From Amycolatopsis coloradensis (lineage in GTDB: Bacteria > Actinomycetota > Actinomycetes > Mycobacteriales > Pseudonocardiaceae), in contig NZ_CP150484.1 in NCBI RefSeq assembly GCF_037997115.1, forward strand, positions 4,742,964 to 4,776,865: 33,902 bases of DNA, read 5' to 3'. Positions 14,578-22,904 of this stretch are shown here, piece by piece; position 1 is the stretch's first letter; the number at the start of each line of letters is the position of its first letter. Made by a program: the position numbers and the translations under genes. Under the pieces are notes generated by a model, which made no database searches, had not been told where the DNA came from, and was given only the letters and a program-made list of their open reading frames with translations.

Positions 14578-16020
14578 TTAGACACCGTCGAGCTCGACCT
14601 CGTCGGCGGTGACGTCCGGCAGCAGACCGCGCCAGCGTGGGTTGCGCAGGCAGCCCGCGTCGGTCCAGCCGCCGAAGACGACCTCGCCGACGATGGTCGG
14701 CCGTGACCAGCGCGCGTCCCGCGCCTGCTTGTCCGGGACGGAGTGGAACGGGGATGTCTTGCGCTCCAAGCGGAACAATCGCCGGGACAGCTCCGCCAGT
14801 TCGTCACCCGCGAAGCCGACGCCGACGTTACCGATGTACCGCAGGCCATCCCCGTGCGGGACGCCGAGCAGCAGCGAGCTGAACGTGTCCGCCCGGCTGC
14901 CGCCGCCCGGCCGCCACCCGCCCAGAACCACTTGCTGCACCAGGGTTCCGGTGATGGAAAGCCATTCTCCGGTGCGCCGTCCCGGGTGGTACGCGGAGCC
15001 GGCCCGTTTGGCGACGACGCCGGCGAGCCCGTGTTCGCGGGCCGCCCGCGTGACCGCTCCGCCATCCCCGAGGTAGTACCGCGGGACCTGCCAATGCGGT
15101 CCGCCGAGCCCGAGTTCGTCGAGGAGTTCTCGTCGTTCCACATAGGACGAGCCGAGGCACGAGCGGCCGTCGAGATGCAGGAGGTCGTTCACCAGGTAGA
15201 ACGCCGGATACCGGGAGGTGAGCCGTTTCGCGGAATTCTTCGTCGCCCGCGCGCGATGCCCGAGCCCGTCCGGACTCGGCTTCCCGCCGTCGAAGACCAC
15301 GATCTCCCCGTCCAGAAATGCCTCCGTCGCGCCGAGTTGCTCCCCGAGGCCGCGGAATTCGGGATACAGCCCGGTGACGTCGTCGCCCGAATCGTCGTAG
15401 GCGGTGATCCGTCCCCCGGACACCCGGATCAGGGCGCGGCGCCCGGACCAGTCGAATTCGTAGGCCCAGCCCGCGTCTTCGCTCGTCGAAGGAAGCCGCC
15501 CCGGTTTGGTCAGCATCGGGGCGAGGAACGAGGGGAGTTCCGCGCGGCCGGGATCGGCCGGATCGAGCCTCTTGAGCAGCCAGCCGTTGTCCCTGCCGTC
15601 CTTCTTAACGTTGAGGAACAGGTATTTCCCGCGTGCTCGCTCGCCGTGGAAGACGACTTCGACCTTGTGGTCGTTGAAGTGCAGCGTTTCGTACCGGCCG
15701 GTGTCCCAGATCGTCATGGTGCCGCCGCCGTATTCGCCCGCGGGTATCTCGCCTTCGAAGGTGAGGTATTCCATCGGGTGGTCTTCGGTGTGCACGGCGA
15801 GCCGTTCGAGATCCGGCGACATCGGCAGGCCCTTCGGCACCGCCCAGGAGACGAGTACTCCGTCCCGTTCGAGGCGGATGTCCCAGTGCAGGCTGCTCGC
15901 GTGGTGCTCCTGGATGACGAACAGATCGTCGGAACCGGTCTTCCCGTCGCGATCCGGAAGGGGCTCGGGAGTCCGCCCTGGTCTGCGCTTACGGCGGTAT
16001 TCGCCGAGTTTCTCCGCCAT
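14578..16020 (-). CDS. LigD-like protein: 3'-phosphoesterase domain plus degenerate ATP-dependent ligase domain
   Basis: A 480-residue protein with the PE-ligase architecture of bacterial end-joining LigD. In the 3'-phosphoesterase part (residues 30-150) His39, His45, Asp47, Arg49, His81 and Tyr85 are all present with the spacing of Pseudomonas LigD, so end-trimming activity is expected. The ligase part (about 165-475) keeps the fold: DGEIVVFDG (238-246), NDLLHLDG, GVVAKR and HPGRRTGEW. The catalytic residues are changed: motif I reads EFDWSG, so Asp190 replaces the nucleophilic Lys; motif IV reads LAGVVAK, so Ala333 replaces Glu; motif V reads WLSIT, losing both Lys. Joining by this protein is therefore unlikely. 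No polymerase domain. ATG 16020 starts at MAEKLGEYRRKR, matching the family; its ribosome binding site is weak. Ku lies 8.8 kb away. Confidence 0.88.
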   Translation of the reverse strand: MAEKLGEYRRKRRPGRTPEPLPDRDGKTGSDDLFVIQEHHASSLHWDIRLERDGVLVSWAVPKGLPMSPDLERLAVHTEDHPMEYLTFEGEIPAGEYGGGTMTIWDTGRYETLHFNDHKVEVVFHGERARGKYLFLNVKKDGRDNGWLLKRLDPADPGRAELPSFLAPMLTKPGRLPSTSEDAGWAYEFDWSGRRALIRVSGGRITAYDDSGDDVTGLYPEFRGLGEQLGATEAFLDGEIVVFDGGKPSPDGLGHRARATKNSAKRLTSRYPAFYLVNDLLHLDGRSCLGSSYVERRELLDELGLGGPHWQVPRYYLGDGGAVTRAAREHGLAGVVAKRAGSAYHPGRRTGEWLSITGTLVQQVVLGGWRPGGGSRADTFSSLLLGVPHGDGLRYIGNVGVGFAGDELAELSRRLFRLERKTSPFHSVPDKQARDARWSRPTIVGEVVFGGWTDAGCLRNPRWRGLLPDVTADEVELDGV

Positions 16021-16091
16021 GGTCGGCCAGCGCACCCCTCTCCGGATCCGGTCACGCAAAGCCTAGCGCCGTTCACGCCCCTTCCGTACGT

Positions 16092-16136
16092 CGAAGGCCC
16101 CTTTTCCCGCGGTAACAGCAGGAAAAGAGGCCTTCG
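16092..16136. repeat. Family A-like palindrome, likely terminator of the ABC exporter operon
   Basis: CGAAGGCCCCTTTTCC (16092-16107) pairs with 16121-16136 over 16 bp with one mismatch, around a 13-base loop. It lies 12 bp after the stop of the minus-strand exporter gene and 72 bp upstream of the next gene, so it fits a terminator. The GAAGGCC...GGCCTTC core is shared with family A. Confidence 0.7.
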
Positions 16137-16147
16137 CGCGATGCGGT

Positions 16148-18172
16148 TCAGTCGGTTTCGGCCAGCGCCTCCGCGAACTGGGCGGCATAGAGCCGGGAGT
16201 ACGCACCACCGGTGAGCAGCAGCGTTTCGTGGTCGCCCTGTTCGACGATCGATCCGTTCTCCATCACCAGGATGACGTCCGCGTCGCGGATGGTGGAGAG
16301 CCGGTGCGCGATGACGAAACTCGTCCGTCCTTCGCGCAGCGAATTCATCGCCCGCTGGATCAGCACCTCGGTCCGTGTGTCGACGGAGCTGGTGGCCTCG
16401 TCGAGGATGAGTATCGCGGGCTTCGCCAGGAACGCCCGCGCGACGGTGATCAGCTGTTTCTCGCCGGTGCTGACCGTGCCGCCCTCGTCGTCGATCACCG
16501 TGTCGTACCCGTCGGGGAGGGTGCGGACGAACCGGTCGACGTGGGTCGCCTCGGCGGCCGCGACGATCTCGTCGTGCGTGGCGCCCTCCGAACCGTAGGC
16601 GATGTTCTCCGCGATGGTGCCGCCGAACAGCCACGCGTCCTGCAGCACCATGCCGGTCTTGGCCCGCAGGTCCTCGCGGTCCATCCCGGCGATGTCGACG
16701 CCGTCGAGGGTGATCCTGCCGCCGTCGAGTTCGTAGAACCGCATGAGCAGGTTGACCAGCGTGGTCTTCCCGGCGCCGGTCGGGCCGACGATGGCGACGG
16801 TGTGCCCCGGTTCGACGGTGAGCGACAGGTCCTCGATGAGCGGCGTGTCGTCGGTGTAGCGGAACGACACATGCTCGAACTCGACCTGGCCCCGCACGTT
16901 CGCCACGCGCGCGGGTTCGGCGGGCTCGGGTTCCTGCTCGTCCGCGTCGAGCAGTGCGAAGACCCGCTCCGCGGACGCGATCCCGGACTGCAGCAGGTTC
17001 GCCATGCTGGCGATCTGCGTGACCGGCTGGCTGAACTGCCGCGAGTACTGGATGAACGCCTGGACGTCGCCGAGCGACAGCGTCCCGGACGCCACCCGCA
17101 GCGCGCCGATCACGGCGACCAGCACGTAGCTCAGGTTCCCGATGAACATCATCGCGGGCTGGATGGTGCCCGAGATGAACTGCGCCTTGAAGCTCGCGCC
17201 GTAGAGCGTGTCGTTGTGCTCACGGAAGACCTCTTCGGCCTCCTCGCGGCGGCCGAACACCTTGACCAACGAGTGCCCGGTGTACATCTCCTCGATATGC
17301 GCGTTGAGCCGTCCGGTGGTGGACCACTGCTTGATGAACTGCGGCTGCGCCTTCTTGCCGATCTTGGCCGCGACGAGCACCGACGCCGGAACCGAAAGCA
17401 GCGCGACGAGCGCCAGCAGGGGCGAGATGACGAACATCATCACGAGCACGCCGACGACCATCAGCAGCGACGACACGATTTGCGCGAGGGTCTGCTGCAG
17501 GGACAGCGCGAGATTGTCGATGTCGTTGGTCGCCCGGCTCAGCACCTCGCCGCGCGGCTGGCGGTCGAAGTAGCTCAACGGAAGCTTGGCGAACTTCTCC
17601 TCGATCCGCTCACGCAGGTCGAACACCGCCCGCTGGACCAGGTTCGTGGTCAGCCTTGCCTGCAGCAGCGAGAAGAACGACGCCACGATGTAGAGCAGCA
17701 GGACCCACAACAGGACCTGGCCGACGGCGTCGAGGTCGATGCGCTGGCCGGGGACGAAATCGATCCCCGAGTACAGGTCGGCGACGGTGTTGTCGCCCGC
17801 GGCCCGCAGCCCGGCGATGACCTCTTCCTTGCTCACGCCCGCGGGCATGTCCTTCGCGACGACGCCCGCGAAGATGAGGTCCGTGGCCATCCCGAGGATC
17901 TTCGGGCCGATGACGCTCAGCGTGACACTGGCGATGCCGAAGAGCAGGATGCCGTACAGCACGGCGCGCTGCGGCTGCAGCAGGCGCAGCAGCCGTTTCA
18001 GGGATCCCTTGAAGTCCAGGGCCTTTTCGGCGGACTGCCCGCCCATGAAGCCGGCGGGGCCGCGCCCGAAACCGCCCCCTCCGGGGCCGGGTCCCCGTGC
18101 CGCGCTCGCGCGCTCGCCCACCGGCTCGGCCGGGGCGTTCTTGGTGTCCGAAGTGGACTCGGGCGCGCTCAT
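16148..18172 (-). CDS. ABC exporter subunit (consensus Walker B, degenerate signature)
   Basis: A 674-residue half-transporter: six membrane helices followed by a nucleotide-binding domain. The N-terminal 45 residues are Gly/Pro-rich and hydrophilic. Walker A is GPTGAGKTT (about 462-470), Walker B ILILDEATSS with the catalytic Glu, and the switch His is in IAHRLSTI. The signature motif is changed from LSGGQ to VSTGEKQ. Its partner, encoded just upstream, has the opposite defects, so the two form an asymmetric heterodimer like TM287/288 or BmrCD: one complete ATP site (Walker motifs of this chain, signature of the partner) and one degenerate. Its ATG overlaps the partner's stop (ATGA). Likely substrate: a drug or an endogenous lipid or metabolite. 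Confidence 0.93.
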   Translation of the reverse strand: MSAPESTSDTKNAPAEPVGERASAARGPGPGGGGFGRGPAGFMGGQSAEKALDFKGSLKRLLRLLQPQRAVLYGILLFGIASVTLSVIGPKILGMATDLIFAGVVAKDMPAGVSKEEVIAGLRAAGDNTVADLYSGIDFVPGQRIDLDAVGQVLLWVLLLYIVASFFSLLQARLTTNLVQRAVFDLRERIEEKFAKLPLSYFDRQPRGEVLSRATNDIDNLALSLQQTLAQIVSSLLMVVGVLVMMFVISPLLALVALLSVPASVLVAAKIGKKAQPQFIKQWSTTGRLNAHIEEMYTGHSLVKVFGRREEAEEVFREHNDTLYGASFKAQFISGTIQPAMMFIGNLSYVLVAVIGALRVASGTLSLGDVQAFIQYSRQFSQPVTQIASMANLLQSGIASAERVFALLDADEQEPEPAEPARVANVRGQVEFEHVSFRYTDDTPLIEDLSLTVEPGHTVAIVGPTGAGKTTLVNLLMRFYELDGGRITLDGVDIAGMDREDLRAKTGMVLQDAWLFGGTIAENIAYGSEGATHDEIVAAAEATHVDRFVRTLPDGYDTVIDDEGGTVSTGEKQLITVARAFLAKPAILILDEATSSVDTRTEVLIQRAMNSLREGRTSFVIAHRLSTIRDADVILVMENGSIVEQGDHETLLLTGGAYSRLYAAQFAEALAETD

Positions 18173-19905
18173 CAGGCGGCCTCCTGCTCGGTCAGCTGGG
18201 ACAGCACGATCTCCCGATAGGTCTCGTTCGTGTCCATGAGTTCGGTATGGGTTCCGCTGCCGACGACGCGGCCTTCATCGAGCACGACAATGCGGTCGGC
18301 GTTGCGGATCGTGCTGACCCGCTGCGCGACGATGACCACGGTCGCCTCGGCGGTCTCCGCCGCGAGCGCCCGCCGCAGCGCGGCGTCGGTCGCGTAGTCG
18401 AGCGCGGAGAAGGAGTCGTCGAAGAGGTAGATCTCGGGACGCCGCACCAGCATCCGCGCGATCGCGAGCCGCTGGCGTTGCCCGCCCGAGACGTTGGTCC
18501 CGCCCTGGGCGATGGGGGAGTTCAGCCCCTCCGGCATCCGCTCGACGAAGTCCTTGCCCTGAGCCACTTCCAGCGCGTGCCAGAGCTCTTCGTCGGTGGC
18601 GTCGGCCTTGCCGTAGCGAAGATTGCTCGCGACCGTCCCGGCGAACAGGTACGGCTTCTGCGGCACCAGCCCGACGGCGTCGGACAGCACGGTCTGATGC
18701 AGTTCGCGGACGTCGACGCCGTCGACCCGCACCGAGCCCTCGGTGGCGTCCATCAGCCGGGGGATCAGGTTGAGCAGCGTGGTCTTGCCGCTGCCCGTGC
18801 TGCCGATGATCGCGGTGGTCTCGCCGGGCAGTGCCAGCAGCGAGATCTCCTGCAGCACCGGCTTCTCCGCCCCCGGGTAACGGAATTCCACATCGGACAG
18901 TTCGAGCCGTCCGTGCACCTCGCCGGGGCTGACCGGGTTCGCGGGGAGGACGACGCTGGTGTGCGTGTCGAGCACCTCGGAGATGCGCTCGGCGCTGACC
19001 TCGGCGCGCGGCACCATCATGAACATGAAGGTGGCCATCATGACCGCCATCAGGATCTGCATCAGGTAGGACAGGAACGCGGTGAGCGCGCCGATCTGCA
19101 TGCTGCCGTCGTCGATGCGCAGCCCGCCGAACCACAGCACGGCGACGCTGGAGGCGTTCATCACGAGCATGACGATGGGGAACATCAGGGCCATCAGCCT
19201 GCCGACGACGAGCGAGACGTCCAGCAGTTCGGTGTCGGCCTTGGTGAACCGCCGCCGTTCGTGCGTGTCCTTGACGAACGCCCGGATCACGCGGATGCCC
19301 ATGATCTGCTCGCGCAGGATCTGGTTGATCTTGTCGATGCGCTCCTGCATCAGCCGGAACGCCGGACGCATCTTCGCGATGATGACCCCGACCGAGACGC
19401 CCAGGATCGGCACCGCGAGCACGAGCAGCCACGAGAGGGTGACGTCCTGGTTCAGCGCCATGATGATGCCGCCGAAGCACATGATCGGCGCGGACACCAT
19501 CAGGGTGAAGGCCATCAACGTCAGCATCTGCACCTGCTGGACGTCGTTGGTGGTGCGGGTGATCAGCGACGGCGTCCCGAATTGGCCGACTTCGCGGGCG
19601 GAGAAGTCCTGGACCCGGTGGAAGATCGCGCCGCGGACGTCCCGGCCGACCGCCATCGCGGTCCGGGCGCCGTAGTAGACGGCACCGATCGAGCAGGCGA
19701 TCTGCACCAGCGACACCAGCAGCATGACGCCGCCGACACCGAGGATGTAGTCGATGTCGCCCTTGACCACGCCGCCGTCGATGATGTCGGCGTTCAGCGT
19801 GGGGAGGTAGAGCCCGGCGAGGGTCTGGACGAACTGCAGCAGCACGATCAGCCACAGGTCTCGCCGGTACGGGCGCAGGTGAACGCGCAACAGCTTGGTC
19901 AGCAC
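18172..19905 (-). CDS. ABC exporter subunit (degenerate Walker B, consensus signature)
   Basis: A 577-residue half-transporter with six membrane helices and a C-terminal ATPase domain. Walker A is GSTGSGKTT (about 367-375) and the signature is canonical, VSGGQRQRLAIARM. Walker B is IYLFDDSFSALD, so Asp replaces the catalytic Glu, and the switch-loop His is Gln in VAQRVSTI. These are the hallmarks of the non-hydrolysing site in heterodimeric exporters. Its TGA overlaps the ATG of the 674-residue partner and it starts 31 bp after the TetR gene, so all three probably form one operon under TetR control. A GTG or other upstream start is not needed: MLTKLLRVHLRPYRRDL is the normal beginning. Confidence 0.93.
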   Translation of the reverse strand: MLTKLLRVHLRPYRRDLWLIVLLQFVQTLAGLYLPTLNADIIDGGVVKGDIDYILGVGGVMLLVSLVQIACSIGAVYYGARTAMAVGRDVRGAIFHRVQDFSAREVGQFGTPSLITRTTNDVQQVQMLTLMAFTLMVSAPIMCFGGIIMALNQDVTLSWLLVLAVPILGVSVGVIIAKMRPAFRLMQERIDKINQILREQIMGIRVIRAFVKDTHERRRFTKADTELLDVSLVVGRLMALMFPIVMLVMNASSVAVLWFGGLRIDDGSMQIGALTAFLSYLMQILMAVMMATFMFMMVPRAEVSAERISEVLDTHTSVVLPANPVSPGEVHGRLELSDVEFRYPGAEKPVLQEISLLALPGETTAIIGSTGSGKTTLLNLIPRLMDATEGSVRVDGVDVRELHQTVLSDAVGLVPQKPYLFAGTVASNLRYGKADATDEELWHALEVAQGKDFVERMPEGLNSPIAQGGTNVSGGQRQRLAIARMLVRRPEIYLFDDSFSALDYATDAALRRALAAETAEATVVIVAQRVSTIRNADRIVVLDEGRVVGSGTHTELMDTNETYREIVLSQLTEQEAA

Positions 19906-19936
19906 AACGGTTTCTCCCCCAGTGGTGGGTAGGGTG

Positions 19937-20572
19937 TTACTGCTTCTTCGGGTTCGCGCCGGTGAGCGAGGGGATGCCCGCCGCGGCCTCGTGCAGGAGG
20001 ACGTCGAGCGTCTCCAGGAACGGCCTGGAGCCCTCGTCGATCAGCCAGCTGAAGAACGCGGTCTTCACCGCGGACTCCACGATCGCCGCCATGAGCCGCG
20101 CGTTCAACGCGTTTTCCGGGCCCGCGCCCGCACGCTCCAGGATGGCGTCCGCCAGTACCTGTTCGACCTTGGCGTGTGCCTTGAGGAACTCGCCCTGCAC
20201 GGACGGGTGCAAGAGCAGTGACCGCGCCAGCTCGACCGAGCCGCGATTCGGTTCTCCCAGGCTGCCGTAGGCTTCCAGTGTCGCGGTACCGACAGCCTCC
20301 CACAGCGCCTCTCCCGAAGGCCGCTCGCGCAGCGCCTCCCGCAGGAGTTCCTGTCGTTCGACGATGAACGAGCAGATCGCCTCCTCCTTGCTGGAGAAGT
20401 AGTTGTTGAACGTGCGTGGCGAGACCCCGACAGCGGTGGCGATGTCCTCGACGCGGACCTGCTCGACGCCTCTCTCCATGGCGAGCTTGAGCGCCGCCTC
20501 GCTCATCGCGCGACGGGCCGCTCGCTTCTTGCGTTCGCGCAGCCCCAAGGGCGCGGCCGGGTCCAGGGTCAT
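19937..20572 (-). CDS. TetR family repressor of the ABC exporter operon
   Basis: A 211-residue TetR-type regulator. Residues 10-60 are the DNA-binding domain (RERKKRAARRAMSEAALKLA, VRVEDIATAVGVSPRTFNNYFSSKEEAI); the rest is the helical ligand and dimer domain, with no family name visible. It is first in a tetR-exporter-exporter gene order, the usual arrangement for self-regulated drug efflux. The region just upstream of ATG 20572 contains nested palindromes that are the likely operator. The start has no strong Shine-Dalgarno sequence. Confidence 0.92.
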   Translation of the reverse strand: MTLDPAAPLGLRERKKRAARRAMSEAALKLAMERGVEQVRVEDIATAVGVSPRTFNNYFSSKEEAICSFIVERQELLREALRERPSGEALWEAVGTATLEAYGSLGEPNRGSVELARSLLLHPSVQGEFLKAHAKVEQVLADAILERAGAGPENALNARLMAAIVESAVKTAFFSWLIDEGSRPFLETLDVLLHEAAAGIPSLTGANPKKQ

Positions 20573-20586
20573 GCCGTCAGCCTAGA

Positions 20587-20631
20587 GAAAAGTTGCGTGG
20601 TACGCAAATTTATGCGCAGTCCGCACTTTTC
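20587..20631 (-). promoter_or_regulatory. Probable TetR operator: nested palindrome
   Basis: TTGCGT-GGT-ACGCAA (20593-20607) is a perfect 6-bp dyad 21 bp upstream of the tetR start. A looser dyad, TGCG-N5-CGCA (20613-20625), is next to it. The whole block is bracketed by GAAAAGT (20587-20593) and ACTTTTC (20625-20631), symmetric about position 20609. Two adjacent dyads fit binding of two TetR dimers. The block is A/T-rich relative to its surroundings, and it probably also contains the tetR promoter. Confidence 0.7.
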
Positions 20632-20843
20632 GGGCGTCTACCGTGTCGCGGAACACTCAGATGCAGCCGAATGGCCTAGCGCGCCGCGCTCACCAGGCGT
20701 AACGCGTTCGTGACCACGTCACTGCCAGCGGTTAGACGGAAACCGACTGTGGACACGGATAGTGACTTCTGCTTGCATGGCCGTCGTTGTGCTGGGGAGT
20801 GCGACACGGGTCCGGGTATGCGAAGAGAAAGAAGTGGAAGCAC

Positions 20844-22070
20844 ATGGTGACGCGGGCTCGAGGCTTGCTTGACCGCTCACGGGTTCTTCTGGACCGTTCC
20901 AGGGTCGCCGCGGCGCAGTTCCTCGCCGCACCGCCCCGGCACGCTCCATCGGTTCCGCCGGTCGAACAACCGGTGGAACAGCGCCCGGCGGTGGAGGCGC
21001 CGGACGCCGGCGCGCTCGCCGGGGTCTGCTCCAATGTCGCGCTGCGCGACCTCAACCTGCTCGACCAGTTGCTCGCGCAGCTGGAGACGATGGAGGCGGG
21101 GGAGGAGAACTCCGACCGCCTCGCCGAGCTCTACCGCCTCGACCACCTGGCGACCCGGTTGCGGCGCAACGCCGAGAACCTGCGCGTCCTCGCCGGCCGC
21201 GACGCCGACGACACGACCGCCGGGATCTCGTCCGTGCTCGACGTGATGCGGGCCGCGATGTCGTCGATCGACCACTACTCGCGGATCACGATCGGCCGCG
21301 TCGTTTCGCTCGGTGTCGTCGGTTTCGCCGCCGAAGACGTCAGCCGGATCCTCGCGGAGCTGTTCGACAACGCGGCGAACCAGTCTTCGCCGAGTTCGCC
21401 GGTCAGCGTCAGCGCGCATCTGACCGAACAGGGAAGCGTGCTGATCCGCATCGAGGACGAGGGCATCGGCGTGCCGCCCGAACGCCTCGCGGCGTTGAAC
21501 GAGCGGCTGGCGGCGGGTCCGGTGCTCGACGACGATTCCGTGCGGCATATGGGTCTCGCGGTCGTCGGCAGGCTCGCCGACCGGCACGAGATCACCGTCA
21601 AGCTCGACCGCCGCACCCCGCACGGCACGGTCGCGACCGTGCTGCTGCCGGTCCCGGTGGTGTCGGAATTGGCCGAGAAGCAGTGGTCCGGTTCGCAGAC
21701 GGTCGTGCTGCCGCAGGCCAGGATCACCAACGGCGCGCCCGTGGGGAACCCGGTCGCGACACCGTCCGGGCTGCCGCGGCGCCGCCCGGCCCCCTCGGCG
21801 GCACCGGAACCGGAACGGAAGCCCAGCCCGCGTCCGCGCACGGCCTTCCAGCCGCCCGCCGACGGCGGCACCACGGCCAGCGGTCTGCCGCGCCGGGTTT
21901 CCCGCAGTATCAGAACTTTGCCCGACGAACCGGCCCCGCCGACCACCCCGCCCGCCGACGCGGCGGACGGGCACGAGGCGCTGCTGGCCGACCTCGATGC
22001 CTTCACCGACGGCGAACGTGCCGCCCTCGACGACCGGCACGAGCGTGAGACCGGAGGAAACACCCAGTGA
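20844..22070 (+). CDS. cvnA: Conservon protein CvnA: histidine kinase-like ATPase, short form
   Basis: A 408-residue protein, first gene of a conservon. Residues 92-118 hold the family helix YRLDHLATRLRRNAENL; about 155-270 are the GHKL ATPase domain with N-box ELFDNAANQ (172-180), G1 EDEGIGVPP (204-212) and G2 HMGLAVVGRLADRH. Residues 275-408 are a Pro/Ala-rich disordered tail. Many CvnA proteins have an N-terminal membrane sensor with HAMP; here there is only a short basic leader, and no membrane segment is seen, so the input signal must be cytoplasmic or come through a partner. ATG 20844 has only GGAAG close ahead; GTG 20847 is an alternative. Its stop overlaps the cvnB start by four bases. 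Confidence 0.88.
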   Translation: MVTRARGLLDRSRVLLDRSRVAAAQFLAAPPRHAPSVPPVEQPVEQRPAVEAPDAGALAGVCSNVALRDLNLLDQLLAQLETMEAGEENSDRLAELYRLDHLATRLRRNAENLRVLAGRDADDTTAGISSVLDVMRAAMSSIDHYSRITIGRVVSLGVVGFAAEDVSRILAELFDNAANQSSPSSPVSVSAHLTEQGSVLIRIEDEGIGVPPERLAALNERLAAGPVLDDDSVRHMGLAVVGRLADRHEITVKLDRRTPHGTVATVLLPVPVVSELAEKQWSGSQTVVLPQARITNGAPVGNPVATPSGLPRRRPAPSAAPEPERKPSPRPRTAFQPPADGGTTASGLPRRVSRSIRTLPDEPAPPTTPPADAADGHEALLADLDAFTDGERAALDDRHERETGGNTQ

Positions 22071-22501
22071 CCGCCCAGGACGCGACCACGGATTTCACGT
22101 GGTTGCTCGACGACTTCGTGCGTAAGGTGCACGGTGCCAGCCACGCGCTGATCATGTCCGTCGACGGCTTCCCTTTGACCGCGTCGGAATCGGTGTCCAG
22201 CGACGACGCCGAGCAGCTCGCGGCCATCGCGAGCGGTCTGCTCAGCCTCGCGGGCAACAGTGCCGCGCTGTTCGGCAAGGGCAGCTGCGAGCAGATCATC
22301 ATCCGGCTCACCCGCGGATACTTCCTGTTCATGGGGATCGGTGCCGAGGCGGGTCTCGCGGTGCTCACCGAACCGGACTGCGACATGAAGGTCGTCGCCT
22401 ACGAGATGACCCAGTTCATCACCAACGCCGGTCACGCGCTCACGCCCGAGGTGCGAGCGGGACTCCGGCAGGTCCTGACCGCCCGACGGCCGCAGGCCTG
22501 A
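22067..22501 (+). CDS. cvnB: Conservon protein CvnB: roadblock/LC7 domain
   Basis: A 144-residue roadblock/LC7 protein, related to MglB and the dynein light chain. Such proteins act on small GTPases as activating or scaffold partners, and here the partner is presumably CvnD. Visible marks are FTWLLDDFVRKVHGASHALI near the start, SVDGFPLTASESV, and AIASGLLSLAGNSA in the middle. GTG 22067 overlaps the cvnA stop (GTGA) and has GGAGG nine bases ahead, indicating coupled translation. It is probably membrane-associated as part of a CvnABCD complex, as proposed for Streptomyces conservons. Confidence 0.92.
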   Translation: MTAQDATTDFTWLLDDFVRKVHGASHALIMSVDGFPLTASESVSSDDAEQLAAIASGLLSLAGNSAALFGKGSCEQIIIRLTRGYFLFMGIGAEAGLAVLTEPDCDMKVVAYEMTQFITNAGHALTPEVRAGLRQVLTARRPQA

Positions 22502-22520
22502 CAATCCGGAGAAGGAAAGG

Positions 22521-22904
22521 ATGACCGTGTCCAGCGACCAATCTCCGGACCGGCCCGTCAAGATGCGCAGCCGCAGAATCCGGCCGTACGCGCTGACCGG
22601 CGGCCGGACGAAGAGCAGCCAGCTGCTGCTGGTGGAGACCTTGATCTCGGTCCCGCGTTACGACCCGTCACTGGCCGAGGCGCTGATGCCCGAATCGCGC
22701 TCGCTGTACGAGCGCGCCCGGGAGCGTTCGTCGATCGCCGAGCTTTCGGTGGGACTGGATCTGCCACTGGGCGTGGTCCGGGTGCTCATCGGCGACCTCG
22801 CCACCCAGGGCGCCGTTTTCGTGCACCCGACGGCCCACGCCTACAACCACGATACGAACGTGCTCGAGAGGATCCTCGATGGACTCAAGCGCCTCCCGGT
22901 CTGA
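22521..22904 (+). CDS. cvnC: Conservon protein CvnC: DUF742
   Basis: A 127-residue DUF742 protein, the third component of the conservon. The family signature RIRPYALTGGRT is near the N-terminus, followed by a winged-helix-like section (YERARERSSIAELSVGLDL, GVVRVLIGDLATQGAVFVH). Its molecular role is unknown; in Streptomyces the Cvn proteins interact with each other. ATG 22521 follows GGAGAAGGAAAGG. The gene overlaps cvnD by 26 bp. Confidence 0.93.
   Translation: MTVSSDQSPDRPVKMRSRRIRPYALTGGRTKSSQLLLVETLISVPRYDPSLAEALMPESRSLYERARERSSIAELSVGLDLPLGVVRVLIGDLATQGAVFVHPTAHAYNHDTNVLERILDGLKRLPV

Noticed and set aside
16229..18220. Plus-strand reading opposite the ABC subunit
   Set aside because: It is antisense to a clearly conserved exporter gene. 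Its Asp/Arg/His/Gly-rich composition reflects the reversed codons of high-GC DNA, with no recognisable domain.
18097..19932. Plus-strand reading of about 611 codons opposite the second ABC subunit
   Set aside because: Same reason: antisense to conserved Walker and signature motifs, with low-complexity composition.
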